A DNA stretch of 64,000 nt from Ophioderma brevispina. Its lineage: Eukaryota > Echinodermata > Ophiuroidea > Amphilepidida > Ophiodermatidae. The stretch is taken from contig JAMKCH010043914.1 in NCBI GenBank assembly GCA_023653785.1, forward strand, positions 62,001-126,000, written 5' to 3'. Of this stretch, positions 34,188-46,844 are shown piece after piece. The notes beneath the pieces are model-generated. The model did not search any database and was not told where the DNA came from. It was given only the letters and a program-made list of their open reading frames with translations. The translations under genes were made by a program, and so were the position numbers. Position 1 is the first letter of the stretch; the number at the start of each line of letters is the position of its first letter.

Positions 34188-34440
34188 ATCCCCTGAGCAC
34201 TACCTGCCTATCTATCATCATCTAAGCACTGTTTTGATTGGTTACTTGGAAGGTAATATCATGTAATGAGCAAATCAGAGATACTGTAAGAATGTTGGTA
34301 TGGATTATACAAAAATATAGAAGTACTATTTTGATTGGTTACTCAGAGGGCTATCTCATGTTGTGTCCTGTAATGAGCCAATCAGACAGGCTGTATTATA
34401 GATGGTAGTGTTCAGAGGTTAAGTGAATAGTTCTTGAGAT
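34188..34440. repeat. Dispersed repeat family W, fragment
   Basis: 'gttttgattggttac', repeated 'gtaatgag..aatcag' blocks and 'gatggtag' as in the other W copies. The palindromic centre is absent. Confidence 0.5.
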
Positions 34441-34805
34441 ATCCTCCCAAATGATTGAAAGGCATCTAAATATCATCGCAAGACATCGAAAAATCATCGC
34501 TGATGTGTACTAAATTTTGTTTGCTGCGGACATAACATCAATAGGGTAGCTCTAGCTTTAACAGTGTTTAAGTCTTATAACATTGGGATGGGAAGGTACA
34601 TGTACCATTATATTCATAACATAGAAGATGAGGTTCCAAATTATGAAGGTGTTCCAAGGACTGTAACTTTGACCAATTCCACACAGGCTTGCTAAGGGTA
34701 CATCTGTCACTTTCAGTATTTACATTTATAAGCATATACCTGGCCAGTTCCTTTGAAATAAAAAATGATAATTTTATGCTAATATTGTTTATGTAATATC
34801 CTTAA

Positions 34806-35137
34806 AGGTACATTTTGTGATTCCAGCCCATTCTGTTTTATTCATGGTTCACTAGATATCCTTGAGAAAAGCTTAGTCACAAAATTTAGTTGATTCAGAC
34901 CTTGCAGTTTTGTGTTGTGATCAATTGCTTGTTCCCCACGGTCCCATAGTCCACTGTGCTGTAATTTCTGTCCGTTTACGGACAGAAATTATAACATTGC
35001 AAAAGTTTTACAGATATGACTGGATTTGCATGTAAGAATAAGTGCACATGGATTACTAAGGCTAATGGTTCAGATGATATAAAAATCTCAACTTTTGGGG
35101 GGTAGGTGGAGCAAGATTGTGGATCACGAAATGCCCC
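34806..35137. mobile_element. TTAA-flanked MITE, family S, copy 1
   Basis: TTAA at 34802-34805. The right flank is TTGA, a mutated TTAA. The ends 'aggtacattttgtgat' and the complement of 'atcacgaaatgcccct' are similar. The body matches 55412-55767 ('gctgtaattt', 'gttcagatgatataaaaatc'). Confidence 0.68.
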
Positions 35138-35367
35138 TTGAAGATACATGTTGAAAATGGTTGATGAGCTTGTTAAATTTATTAAAAGATAGATGGTTCT
35201 GGGTGCCTAGACTTTTTATTACATTAACAATTTCTGTAGATGAGATAAAACAATGGCAACATCAGCTTCAGCAATAGTAATGTACATGTTGTGTCTAAAT
35301 ACTACATGGTTTGTTATAAAATCATTTTCAGGGATTTTAGTAAACTGTCTTTGTGTTTTATTTTCAG

Positions 35368-35458
35368 GCTTGGATAGTGTAGTATCTGACAGTCAACTCC
35401 CTGAAGAAATGCAGTCTGGAATAATGGCTCATATACAAAGAGAAGAGGAAATACTCAG
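35368..35458 (+). CDS. Kettin-type linker exon a
   Basis: The exon runs from tttattttcag to ctc ag/gtaata, 91 bp, phase 1 to phase 2. It reads V-V-S-D-S-Q-L-P-E-E-M-Q-S-G-I-M-A-H-I-Q, then R-E-E-E-I-L. It links Ig7 to Ig8. In kettin such linkers and the adjoining Ig together contact actin. That function is by family. Confidence 0.9.
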
Positions 35459-36372
35459 GTAATATTAACAACAATTTGTTTTCAGTTCTTCATTTTAAAG
35501 AGCAAATTTTATACATATATAGCAATATATACATATACCTCTAGAAAAAAAAAAATTGATTCACACATGGACCACAATCAATATTGCAGGTAGGCTTTCT
35601 TGATCTTTCAGTCGGGAAACCCTCGTTGTGTAAAATCAATATACACAGATTCTTGCATTGTACCACACAGAGACCATTGAAAACTCAAAAAAGTGCAACT
35701 TTATGGTTAGGGAGTTTTGCATCTTTCGGGCGTTGTATCCCAGCCAATTTTGAATGCTTTTTACATATGAGGTGTTATATGAAATGTGTATTTCAAAAAC
35801 TTTCAAAAATTATCAGAATTTGGCTCAATAATGATCAAAAAACATGTCATGATATTTTTATGCCAACTGTTATACAAACGAGTACCAATATTGGTGAAAT
35901 GCAAGCATATATATATATATTACAATTTACCATAGTAGATTCTAGCGATATCATTAGTCAATTGCCCCAATTTACTGACTAGATATTTCCCATATCCTGC
36001 CATCTCTGCGTGTCTAGTTCTCCGTATCTGGTCAATAAAAAATGCATATGCTCAATATCTGTTGTCAAGTAAATACATAAAGCCCCCCAAACAGAACCTT
36101 TGCCCCCCCCCCCCGCCAGCCCCCCAAATGAACTGACCTTTTGTACAGTGTCTATGGAGAAGGACCCAAATTAGCCCCCTCAAAAAATGCCTTGGCACCC
36201 CTTCTGCCCCCCATTTGCAAAGGTCTGGTTACGCCACTGTAACTAATAATATATAGCTGGTAGTAAACTTCTTGGATGTCTGTACGACTAAAAAGTGTCT
36301 TTTGTGCCACTCAGAAGCCAAAAATTGTTAAAATTAATGTATAACCTTTTTCTTGTGTTTTTCTTCTTTCAG
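35459..36372. other. Intron
   Basis: Contains a C run near 36100-36114 and a short AT microsatellite near 35910. Nothing coding. Confidence 0.45.
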
Positions 36373-36554
36373 GGGAGATGCACCCGACCTACCAGCACCT
36401 GTAAAATCCTACCCAACACCTAATTTCATGATTCCTCTCACCGATGTAAAGAAGAAGGAAGGTCGCGACGCACACTTTGTTTGCAAAGTTGAACCAGCCG
36501 ATGATCCTAGACTGAGAGTCTTATGGCTTCGTAATGGAAAACCATTGGTTGCAG
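36373..36554 (+). CDS. Ig domain 8, first half
   Basis: The exon runs from ttctttcag to gtt gca g/gtaggt, 182 bp, phase 2 to phase 1. It reads P-N-F-M-I-P-L-T-D-V-K-K-K-E-G-R-D-A-H-F, V-C-K-V-E-P-A-D-D-P, W-L-R-N-G-K-P-L-V. It serves as the clean reference for the frameshifted sister at 41741. Confidence 0.92.
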
Positions 36555-37805
36555 GTAGGTGTAATGGCCGCAGTTTGGTGTAACTTGTTAATTTTTTTTT
36601 AAACTTCATTATAAAATTTATTCCTGGTTTATCTTTTAGTCAGGATGAAGTCTTAGGAGGACCTAAATTTTGTTTCTTTACTCTATAAGATTTTACTGTG
36701 GAAAATATGAAACAAAAATACAGGAAACCTTTCCTTTCATTTTATTTTTTTTCACATTTTGTTTAAAAAATAAAACTCAAAAGCCTTTCTTGGTAGTAAT
36801 TAATCCTGGCCTATGGGTTAAACCATCACTAAATAATTTGTAAATATGTGTCATTTCTTTGGGACATAGAGGAGTGGGTGGTCCTAGAGATGATAAACAC
36901 GTAGCTGTATTCTTGGGTCATGGATCAAATTTGTATAAATGAACATTAAATTGTCCATGTGTGACTTTCATAACTTGAACTGCAAGTGAATTTATTAAAT
37001 GCAGGGGTAGTTGATACTGAAATAATTGAAAGTGCTTCTTATACTTGCACCCTTTCTCTATGTCATGTTATACATGAACCTTCCAGGCCCACAGTAAGAT
37101 TTTCCAAACAAACTCTATGAATGTGATGTTTTTAGGATGTTTTGGGCAAATAAGCCCACTTAATTTTAATTCTTATTCAGTGGGCGTAGATTATCATGTT
37201 AACAAGAAATTTGATTGGTTTAGGTCAAAGCTCCGCCCATCCAATACTGGGTAATAGATGGATAGTGCGTGCAGCAATTACACAGTGTAGTCAAATATAT
37301 GAAACATGCAAACGGCACATTTATACTGCGTCCTGCATGTCGCGCTTGTACACAAATGCAATTTACGGGGCGTGGCAATCACCACGCTATGACTTTTGTT
37401 CCTTGGGTTGAAACATTTGTTTTCAAAAGGGTGCAATTATTTAAATGAATAAAAAAGAATGATGTAACAATATTTTTGACAAATAACTTATGTCGATAAA
37501 AATAAAAAATTATACAATTCTAAATAAGAATGAGAATAAAAGATGATATTTTTGTTTTGGGCATCTTAGATGGTGTCATAATGGATGGGCATCCAATATT
37601 TTTATTGTGGTGGATACTGGCTACACCGGCATCCACCACTCAAAATATTGGATGACCAAAACATGCCAAAAGATGCCAAAACAAAAATCTCATCGTTTAT
37701 TCTCTAAACCTTGGGCATGTTCATACATCAAGGAAGTGCTTTACTCAAAAAAAAAATATTGCCAACTTGCACAATTGACATGAAATGATTTGTCTTGTTC
37801 TCCAG
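36555..37805. other. Intron inside Ig8 with fold-back
   Basis: An imperfect inverted repeat lies at about 37549-37692 ('tttttgttttgggcatctt' versus 'agatgccaaaacaaaaat', inner 'gcatccaatattttta' versus 'caaaatattggatg'). The rest is not recognised. Confidence 0.5.
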
Positions 37806-37949
37806 GTACTCGCATCCAAGCCAAGTGTGAGTTTGGTATCTGCAGTCTAGACATCAGAGGTGTATTTGCTGCAGATTCTGGAACCATCACATGTAGAGTT
37901 ATGAATGACAGTGGTACTGTAGACACCCACGCTAACCTTATGGTTCGCG
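37806..37949 (+). CDS. Ig domain 8, second half
   Basis: The exon runs from gttctccag to gtt cgc g/gtaagt, 144 bp, phase 1 to phase 1. It reads T-R-I-Q-A-K-C-E-F-G-I-C-S-L-D-I, A-D-S-G-T-I-T-C-R-V-M-N-D-S-G. Besides the canonical Cys it carries an extra pair, K-C-E-F-G-I-C, shared with Ig10. Confidence 0.92.
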
Positions 37950-38091
37950 GTAAGTTCAACAAAATAAATAACAGTTGTTTACAGCTAGTTATGTAAAATC
38001 TACGAGGCCTTTTATAAGAAACTGCTGATCATTATGACCCAAATCAGTCCATCACATTTTAACATCATAGAGACACAGCCCCAGACACACC

Positions 38092-38400
38092 CAGAGATGT
38101 AACTTTTCCGGAAATTTCCGGATTTCCAGATTTTGGCCATAAATAAAAAAATTCCGGAAATGTAAAAACTTTTTTTTTTTTAATTTCTGAGATCAGTGTT
38201 AATGATAAAGGTAAAACTGCATCAAAAACCAAAGTTTTAAGTACCGATTTACTTTAGAAAAGAGGTCTTGTACCCTAAAATCACATAGGAAAATACATTC
38301 CCTGGAGCTTCACCGGATGTTATGCTAAAATTTGGCCTTCCCGTCGGTTCAAATTTTGGATTTTCAGGAAATGGGGCTACTTCTCTGTTACATCTTTGCA
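38092..38400. repeat. Dispersed repeat family Z, copy 1
   Basis: Matches 56966-57272 in order: 'tttggccataaataaaaaaa', 'taatgataaaggt', 'gttttaagtacc', 'tttggccttccc'. The ends 'gagatgtaac' / 'gttacatct' are inverted. Confidence 0.65.
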
Positions 38401-38958
38401 CACCATACACACACAAGTATGAACTCATACACTAGCATGTCTATAACATAGTTAATCAGCTACCTTCAGGATTAACATTACAACATAGTTCATGTTTCTG
38501 TAACAGTTTATATCCATCACAATGAAACTATTAGATATAAAAGTTTATATTCATCAGGACATTCATCAACTGCAACATAGCTTATTGCCATCAGAATTAG
38601 GGTTAAAGTTAAGAGTTAGAGACAGCCCATCACCATATTAAAGAAAGCTTGCCCTCCCAATCATAACATGAACATAGTTAATAGCCAGCCATTAAGATGA
38701 AACAATATGCAGTTCACTTCACATAAGCAGATTAATGCTGAGGTCTACAAAAATGTAATTACTGATTCAATGTGAAGATATAGACCACCTTTTTTGAGGA
38801 ATATGCATACAAAATATGTGAAAAATTTTATTTTTACCCTAAAGTAGAGGCCTATGCAGAGCTAAATGGTTCTGAATGGAGTGTTCTGCATGCTCCCAAA
38901 CTTAACTTTTCTAGTAACTATGGGGAAAGTATCAAGCTATTTTTGCTTTATTTGGCAG

Positions 38959-39049
38959 GGGCGGAAGGAGTAGTATCGGACAGCCAACTCCCACAAGAAA
39001 TGCAGACAGGAATTATGGCTCATATACAAAGAGAAGATGAACAACAAAG
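38959..39049 (+). CDS. Kettin-type linker exon b
   Basis: The exon runs from tttggcag to caa ag/gtaaga, 91 bp, phase 1 to phase 2. It reads A-E-G-V-V-S-D-S-Q-L-P-Q-E-M-Q-T-G-I-M-A, then H-I-Q-R-E-D-E. Nearly identical to linker a. Confidence 0.92.
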
Positions 39050-39316
39050 GTAAGATTGCATTTTTATTTTCTATTCAATTTTGTCTTTCACAGTAGTTTC
39101 CACATAACAATTGTTGTATTGTTTTGATTCAACAAAATGTTAAAGAAAAAGTAATGGCATTTAAAAGTCATCATTATGTGTATTTTCATCATGTTTGTTT
39201 ACAATTATGACTTGACAAATACAATTGCATGGTGACTTGTGGGGAGAGAGATCTGTAAAAAAGGTCTAAAACTCTAATATTGATTGGTTCAATGTATTGA
39301 TTATATCTTCTTTCAG

Positions 39317-39513
39317 GGGAGGTATCCGAGACTTATCGTTATCCACACCCCCAGCCATACGCGGCAAACCTCAATTTGGCTTGTTCCTCTCAACAATGTT
39401 CACACAGAAGGAAGGGTAGCAATCACACTTTTCTGCAAAGGTTGCAGGCCAGCCGATGACCCTAAGACCTCAGAGTCCAGTGGCTGCGTAACTGGAAAAC
39501 CATTAATCGGAAG
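39317..39513 (+). CDS. Ig domain 9, first half (multiple indels)
   Basis: Correct acceptor (tctttcag) and donor (cgg aag/gtaaga). Family pieces appear in different frames: P-L-N-N-V-H-T, F-C-K, A-D-D-P-K, and L-R-V-Q-W-L-R after removing two bases near 39460. Compared with Ig8 there are several 1-2 base changes and in-frame stops. Either a decayed exon or poor base calls. Confidence 0.6.
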
Positions 39514-40038
39514 GTAAGAGTTGGGGGTTAAATTGTAGGAGGATTGACCCTTTAGGGTGGTTTCCCTAAATGGGGGTTTCCATGCAGTTTAAGGCCCCCC
39601 CCGCCTGTCAGACAAGCTTATTTTTGTTGATGGAGGTGGAGAAGATTGGGGATGTCAATCTTGGATGAATATAGCAATAGTGGTATCGGATAGCACACAC
39701 AGATCACCGTTTAGGTGTGCCCGACCTGATTTTTTGGCTCCCACACACAATGTGTTTTTGTGGTCTTATGTTATACCACAGATGGACGGGCGAGCGGATG
39801 GGCGGGCAGCGATGGGTAGCAAATCATTAATCCACTTACAACTAAACCCGATTACTCAAAACACGCTTGATCATATTTTATTCTCTAAATATTTCATTGG
39901 GTTAACCAATATACTATTGTCAACCTCAAACTTCATGTAAGTTTTCCCTCAACCATAGTGTAGTTTTTGTACTGCATGTCCACTCTCAAAGAATGGAAAT
40001 GGTTGATGGAATTGAAATGCCCTGTCTTCCCATGTCAG

Positions 40039-40187
40039 TTACTCCGTATCGTATCCATGTGAGTTTGTGCATCTCAGTCTGGACTCAGAGGCCTTATGCT
40101 GAAGACTTCTGGACAATAACATGTCGAGTATCAACCGAAGTGGTTTTATCACAGTACAGTCAAACCTGGGTTAACTTACATGCACTG
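40039..40187 (+). CDS. Ig domain 9, second half (multiple indels)
   Basis: Acceptor catgtcag, donor gca ctg/gtaagc. Family landmarks are recoverable across frames: C-E-F, G-L-Y-A-E-D, T-I-T-C-R-V-S. The frame is lost at several places relative to 37806-37949. Confidence 0.55.
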
Positions 40188-40749
40188 GTAAGCTATAAAC
40201 CATGGGAAAACGCATACGATTTTTGTACTAGAAATGCTTTTTACTACTAAATGATGGGATACTTTGGTATACCATAAACAATTTTGCTTCATCATTAAAC
40301 GGGGGTCAAAATTTTCTTGGGCCAGTTTTCTTTGAAAGTTGAGAAATGATAAGGTAGGGTTCAAGATGGTGATGGATCAACTTCTTTTAAAGCAAAATCA
40401 GCTACTCCTTGAAAGCAAAAAGAAACTCAAGAGATTTAAGTGTGGCATCGAAATTTGGTTTTAAGTTTTGAAAACAAAGCATTTAAGTGTGTCCAACACA
40501 AGGTGGTTTGATAGCCCACCAAATCTTTATCCAAATAAATAAAGTATATTCAAGTTGTCTCTCCTTTTCATACACAATGTTCTAAAAAATGAGTTTAGCA
40601 TTTTTCAGACAATTACATTTTTTGAATGTAATGAAAATTTAGGAACATCACACATGTACTGTATTTAAACCCATTACGGAGGCATCTAATAAGTTTGTGT
40701 AGAACCTTATTATTTAAGCCAAATTATTTGTATTTTTGTTTTGTTGTAG

Positions 40750-40841
40750 GTGCTGGGGGTGTAGTGTCTGACAGTCACCCCTCCCACAAGAAATGCAAAC
40801 AGCAATAATGTCTCTATACCAAGAGAAGACGAGATACTCAG
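40750..40841 (+). CDS. Kettin-type linker exon c (indels)
   Basis: Acceptor tgttgtag, donor ctc ag/gtgaga. The length is 92 bp where sisters have 91. It reads A-G-G-V-V-S-D-S, then after a shift L-P-Q-E-M-Q-T-A-I-M-S-L-Y-Q, then shifts again. The homology to linker b is clear. Confidence 0.65.
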
Positions 40842-41740
40842 GTGAGAACAGAACGTATTGGAATTACATCTGATAATATATAACCACATGATGTCCTTGA
40901 TATTTTTTGTATACATTTTCCGATGGTACAATATTGGTGTTTGATTAAAGCTTTTTTGTTTTCCTGAAAATGGTTTAATCTTCATTTTTGTAAACTCTGA
41001 TATGATTTGTGGGTTTTTAATTAATCCCTCTAAGATTATAGGTGTATGTTTATCCCATAATCTAAAATAGGTGAAAACAAAAATATACACTAACTGACCA
41101 TGTTTTTTTATATGAGTAGATATAGATTTAGAGGGAATTTTAATGAAATTTTAACTGATAAAGTACCTATACATACTACTGTGCTGACCAAATTCCCTGT
41201 CTTTTCTGTGACAGAGAGCATCCTGCAAATGTTCACTTTGACATTTTTAATAATTTTCTGTGACTCTGATGGATTATTACATGAACGTAAAGGCACTATC
41301 AGTCATTGCTAATCAGAAATCGAAAAAACAATTGATAACTTAGGAGAATTCCACAGACTCATCCTTCACTTTTTTAAGCTATCTTGCAACACATTTCAAA
41401 TATTTTGACATCTTTCGGTTGGATCAACTGCTAGCATCTTTAATCCTTTCTTCAATGTATGATACTCACTAAAGAAGCTGAAAGGTGTAAGGAGTGGTGT
41501 CTCTTCAATTGTGAGGGTAAAGCTCTTTCTAACATAACAAGTTTAAGGGTTGCCTCTAAGGAAGTGCTGGATTCAGTAGATCACATATTTTCTAAATCAG
41601 AAGTAGAACAAACTGTTTTTTTCTGTCTGGTCTATCATCTGGTAAACAAATCTGGATGGTAATGCCATTTATGTACAGTTTAATTTCCATTGAACAAGAG
41701 TCTGCACCTCCAATAATCCCACGTTTTGCCTTTATTTCAG

Positions 41741-41928
41741 GGGAGATGCACCAGACTTACCCCCCCCCCCGCCAAAATCAACCCACACCCCAACACCTCA
41801 ATTCATGATTCCTCTCACCGATGTGAAGAAGAAGGAAGGTGCTGATGCGCACTTTGCATGCAAAGTTGAACCAGCGAGGAGCCTAACTCAGAGTCTTTAT
41901 GGCTGCTAATGGGAAGCATTTGTTGCAG
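41741..41928 (+). CDS. Ig domain 10, first half (frameshifted 3' end)
   Basis: Acceptor tttatttcag, donor ttg cag/gtaggt. In frame through G-D-A-P-D-L-P-P-P-P-P, F-M-I-P-L-T-D-V-K-K-K-E-G, A-H-F-A-C-K-V-E-P-A. The V-L-W-L-R-N-G-K-P part is then scrambled by indels after about 41875. A long C run (41761-41772) lies near the start. Confidence 0.7.
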
Positions 41929-42775
41929 GTAGGTGTTTGTCATTCATTGGTGTAATCCTTTTGTGACGTAGGGTCACTGTTGACCCGGATTAATTCAGAA
42001 TACTTTATTTTGGTACCCACTGTTGAATTCATCAGTTCAACTATGACCCAGGCTGACAACATTACCACACCCATCATCCCGCATAACAGTTACTTGTACT
42101 ATGTTCTTTACAACCACCTTGGGCACTAGCGACTGATTGTTTGGTCCTTCACAGTAATATGAGGTAATTAGCCTATCAGAGATGTGGTAAGAGGCCAGTA
42201 AGATGCATACAATGTATAGAAGGTCTATTTTGATTTGGTTCCTCAGAGGCTTATCAGTAATGAGCCAATCGAGGATAACTGTAAGAAAGGTGGTAGACCT
42301 CAGAGTTAATGTAATGGATTTCATTTTTGTCGAGGCTGTAAATTGTTATTCATGAGACAACCAGACCTATTTTTGCAGCTGAAATACGTTGAAAACAATA
42401 TGTCTACCCATATGATAATCTGGTCTTTTTTGGTGCATAATCTTGTCGTGTGAGAAGGTCATAAGTGCCATAGCTGCCATGTGATATACATATTCTGTGT
42501 GCTGCCATGTTTCGGATGACTTTTATCTTTCCTTGAGTAGTGGCTCTTGAAATGGTTCTTCGGTGACCGTCACCTGAAGAACCAGTTCAAGAGCCACTCA
42601 TTCACCTGAAGAACATTCAAGAGCCACTGACCATAAAAGTATGTTTGATGGTAATTCTGACAAACGGCACTATTGCTCAATACGAACTTCTTGCATTCAC
42701 ATGATGATCAGTTAGAGAACTGCACAATGCTTAAAATTCATAGTAAACTCACAGATGTATAGAGTAGCAATCCAG

Positions 42776-43052
42776 TCTTTATTCGGAAAGGGAGGTAAAT
42801 TTAGAGCTGGGTTTAAAACCAGGGGTAGTCCTACAGGGGTGGACTTTATTTCCTCAAAATACTGTGAAAAATTAAATGTTAACGGGTGAGAAAATTCCTC
42901 ATAGATGGGTCGGTCCGGACCATCAATGAGTAATTTTCTCACCCATTACAGCCATTTTTAGAGTTATGTTGGAAGGTTAAAAAATGTCCACTAGGTAGGG
43001 ACTAACCCTGGTTTAAACCGGGAAAAAAGTTACACTCCCTTTCAGACATACC
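42776..43052. mobile_element. MITE family X, copy 1
   Basis: Fold-back of about 270 bp: 'gggtttaaaaccaggggtag' near the left end and 'actaaccctggtttaaa' at the right, with inner inverted 'gtgagaaaattcctca' / 'tgagtaattttctcac'. Other copies are at 46544-46812 and 61562-61820. Confidence 0.7.
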
Positions 43053-43098
43053 AGCCCAAATTGCTCACTGAAATGAACTAATGATCTCTCATACACAG

Positions 43099-43250
43099 GT
43101 CCTCGCGTCCAAGCCAAGTTTGCGAGTTTGGTATCTGTGAGCCTAGACTTGACAGGCCGGTATGCAGAAGACACTGGTACAATAACATGTAGGGTGATGA
43201 AGACAGCGTAGGTTTACAGTGGAGACCACATTGTAAACTGGTATGCACAG
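43099..43250 (+). pseudogene. Ig domain 10, second half, copy A (frameshifted)
   Basis: Acceptor atacacag, donor aca g/gtaagt, 152 bp against 144 in copy B at 46845. Extra bases at 'tttgcgagtttgg' and in 'gaagacagcgta' cause frameshifts and a stop. Otherwise it is nearly the same sequence, including the terminal 'aaactggtatgcacag'. Confidence 0.75.
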
Positions 43251-43314
43251 GTAAGTTTACTCCGAACAGTATCTCTCCATATTTTAGAAGATTGAAGCAT
43301 TTAAAGATTCTTAA

Positions 43315-43631
43315 ATTGTGTGTCCGATCGTCTTTGGGACCCCCCTGATACCCCGGAAAGTAGTACAAATTTTGATATCAGAAGAAAAGGCCATATTATT
43401 GTCATTGTCGTCCATGAATTTGAGTCTTCAATCCATTTTAGTCCAAGATTAATAAAAAAATGCAGTTTAAGGTTAACCATCAATATTAGCACAGTATTTG
43501 AATATAGGGCTTTGCAATATGCATTATTGCTTCTACCATCAAAACCCCAGCTGTTTCCCACGGTACTTGATGGGGAGAATGTGCAAGTGCCAGGATCTCA
43601 CATCAAGTAGCGACACATCAATGAGGACAGG
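43315..43631. mobile_element. MITE family U, inverted copy inserted only in copy A
   Basis: Starts right after TTAA (43311-43314) and reads as the reverse of 17804-18139 ('ccgatcgtctttgggacccc', 'accatcaatattag'). Copy B shows the empty site 'gatttcttaagtgtagcagg' near 47107-47126. The right end is eroded. Confidence 0.7.
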
Positions 43632-46543
43632 TGTAGTGTAGCAGGTCCAGTTTTTGTCACTCTTTGCATAACAGCATTTTCATTTTGGGGGGGGGGGGTG
43701 AGGCAGGGAATATATAATTTTTGGGGTCACACCCACATGGCAAATGAGAACATGGTATATATCAATTATACTTAAAACCCACTGTGTCAACTTCAGAAGT
43801 GACATGTTGCGCAAAAACATACCCAGATTCAAAACTTGATGGCAATATTTACTTTTGTTTCTTAAATTTGATTTCAATTTTAAGTATTGAAAATTACTCT
43901 TGAAATTGTCCACTTGTTTGCATGTCATATTGTGAAAAAGTTAGTTGGAATCATGCAATTTATGGAGCAGATTTGATGCAAAGTTAGGCATTTCCAGAGA
44001 AACTTCATGGTCTTCTAGCATGTTTTTAGCGGGTAAGCTTCACTTGAGATCCCCATAGTAGTGTAAATTTATTTCTTCATTCCTGATTAACTCAAAATTG
44101 TAAATGTCACCTACTTTACTATCAGTGACCAAATTGATCTATTTCAACATGTTCTTTTTAAATTATATGCAGTCACAGGCAAAAAGGTGGAAGGTGGGTA
44201 AGTTACCCATGTGTGATAAACCCCCTCCCTGAGTTGATGGTTGTAAGGAGACCATTCCATTAAAAAAAATACTATTACCCTTTAGAAGACTTCACCTGAA
44301 TCTCTCTAGGTGTTGTCATTTCCAAAGTAGTTTGCCCAAATGGTCTATTCTATTTACATTCTACTCCCCCTAAGAAGATTTAACAACAGAACTGGTGTGT
44401 ATTCAGTGCAGTTACCTAATGAGCTATTCCATTTGATATCAATCTCCCTCTGTGGTAGACCTAGGCTACATCCTCCACATAGGGGTGCAGATTAGCCCAA
44501 ATCATTTTGTTAATGACAATCTTTATTACGATTTGTTAAAAAAATAATTAGCTAAAAGGGACTTTAATTAGCTGATTATAACGCATTGAGAAATTTAACT
44601 GGTGGATGTGTAGGATTTTCCAAGGGATTTTACTTATTTCAAGAGTAGAGATTTTACATACAGTAACTTGATTATGCTGTGATTCTTGACGTTGATTTTT
44701 AGAAAATAATATAGCTCTATTACTTTATATCCTTGTTAAACCATCCATAACAAGGCACGAAGTGTGTCTTAATCAGATATGGGTGATTGTGGTGTAGAAA
44801 AATATGAAAATTGAAGTTCAGAAGTTACACTTGCCGAGTTTTTCTTCACAAGACCAACTTATATTTGCAGTATTCTGCGTGTAGTTTAAAATCCTCTCAA
44901 AGTTGTCACTTATCTAGGTGTGTTTTTTTTCTGCTGTAATTTTTTGGTTGGGTTTCATTAATGTTTTAAAGTATTTGATATAACTTTGCTGTGTTCGTAG
45001 GTGCAAAAAAGACTTGTTCACATTTAATCAATTCTGCCAAATTGCTTTCCACAGTTCATAAACCACCAATTAGTGATATAGTAAGTTATGAAATTAAATC
45101 TTACAGACTCAGGCTTCTGTGGGTTGATTCTAATGTTGTTGTTAGTCCAGACATTGTTTCATTGGACTATTCCTTTGAATCAACACCTGTTGAAGATTTT
45201 ACATTAAGTCTTCCACAATGGAGTATGTATTTCATTCAAATGGAATAGCCCTTGGAATATTCCATTTGTTTGTAATAGATTTAACACATATGAAATCAGT
45301 CAGGGGGGGGGGGGAGATTTAGGGTTATTTCTGCTCCCCTCTTTGTTGTGTCAACAAATCTAAGAGAAAATACTCTCGGTGTTCTGGAGATCTATATTTT
45401 GCCAAATGGTGGGAAACGGGTAGACTGTCGGCCATTTTAGGGCATATTTGTTACCAACATGTCACCCCAAACAGGGTTTGTCTGTATGTGTCTATCAACT
45501 GTTGTGTAATAAACCTTCTCTCTTTGTACTCTCATTTTTCCGTGAGAATTCTTTTCTAAAATATGGCTTATTGTTTGTTTGGCTTGTCCCTAAGATGATA
45601 TTACACTGCAGCCTTGGCTTAACTTCTTCAGCACTTGCCTGCAAGTCTGCTTGGGCTATTCCCTGTGTTTTGCCATTGACTACAACCTTTAAGTGACGAT
45701 ATTAAAGTTCCTCAATTTTTAGTCTGTTCTTTCTCTGTCATTAGTGACTCAGGGTGACAAAATTAGCACACCGTCATCCATCATGGAGCAAGTTACTTGT
45801 CCTATGTTCTTTAACCCCTGGGCACTATCGACTGATTTGATTGGTCATTCACAGGGTAATATGAGGTAATTAGGCAATCAGAGACCTGGTAAGAGGCCAG
45901 TAAGATGCATACAATGTATAGAAGGTCTATTTTGATTGGTTACTCAGAGGCTATATCATGTAATGAGCCAATCGAAGATCCTGTATAAAGGTGGTAGACC
46001 TCAGAGTTAATGTAATGGATTTCATATATGTCATAATATTTACGTATCTATAACAAAAGCTGTAAACTGTTATTCATGAGACAACCAGACTATTTTTGCA
46101 AGTTGTATCATGTTGAATACAGTGGAAGAAAAAATAGTTGAACCAACTATGTCTACCTTTTTGATAATCTGGGTACTTATCTTGCCGTGTGTGTGTGCGA
46201 GGAGGTCATAAGTGCAATAGCTGCCATGTGATATATCTGTGTGCTGCCATGTATTAGGAAGACTTTTAATTGATCTTTTCTTGAGTCTGGCTCATGAAAT
46301 GGTTCTTCAGGTGACGGTCACCTGAAGAACCATTTCAAGAGCCACTCAGTCATATGAAGAACCATTTCAAGAGCCACTGACCAAAGACTTGGCATAAAAG
46401 TATGTTTGATGGTAATTCTGACAAACGGCAGCTATTGCACATACGACCTTTTTGCATTCACATGATGATCTCATAGGTAGAATTGAACAAGCTTAAAATC
46501 CTAGTTAAACTCACAGATGTATAGAGTAGCAATCCAAGTCTGG

Positions 46544-46812
46544 TATTCTGAAAGGGAGGCTAACTTTAGACCTGGGTTTAAACCAGGGTTAGTCCTACAT
46601 GGGTGGACCTTTTTTCCTTTCAAAATACTGTGAAAGTTAAATGTAACGGGTGAGAAAATTCCTCATGGATGGGTCGTTCCGGCCCATCCATGAGTAATTT
46701 TCTCACCTGTTACAGCACATTTTTAGAGTATGTTGGAAGTTAAAAAGGTCCACTCAGGTAGGACTAATCCTGGTTTAAACCCGGGACTAAAGTTCGACTC
46801 CCTTTCAGAATA
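46544..46812. mobile_element. MITE family X, copy 2
   Basis: TIRs TATTCTGAAAGGGAG and CTCCCTTTCAGAATA are perfectly complementary, with a further 'gtttaaaccagggttag' inverted pair. It ends only 32 bp before the acceptor-bounded exon at 46845, so it abuts or includes the branch-point region. Confidence 0.78.
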
Positions 46813-46844
46813 TCAGAAATGAACTACTTAATCTTCGTACGCAG

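Larger units (their letters stand above)
30874..35367. other. Long intron between Ig7 and its linker
   Basis: Holds MITE family T (33422-33768), a fragment of family W (34188-34440) and MITE family S (34806-35137). From 31 to 33.4 kb I see nothing specific apart from pyrimidine- and A-rich stretches. Confidence 0.5.
42045..45745. repeat. Left copy (A) of a 3.7/4.2-kb tandem duplication
   Basis: It corresponds in order to 45745-49935: family W repeat, MITE X, Ig second-half exon, and intron blocks such as 'tcattcctgattaactcaaa', 'gagctattccatttgatatc' and 'agtgtgtcttaatcagatat'. It has an extra family U insertion and lacks two insertions found in copy B. Its exon is frameshifted. Confidence 0.8.

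Noticed and set aside
35584..35982. 132-residue + strand ORF in the intron after linker a
   Set aside because: No Ig or linker similarity and no matching splice phases, with low-complexity parts. Considered a random ORF.
43680..43698. Runs of G or C (also at 862, 22732, 36100, 41761, 45302, 47327 and 56032) as regulatory G-quadruplex sites
   Set aside because: Single homopolymer runs without the spaced G-tracts of a typical quadruplex. Several are likely length errors.
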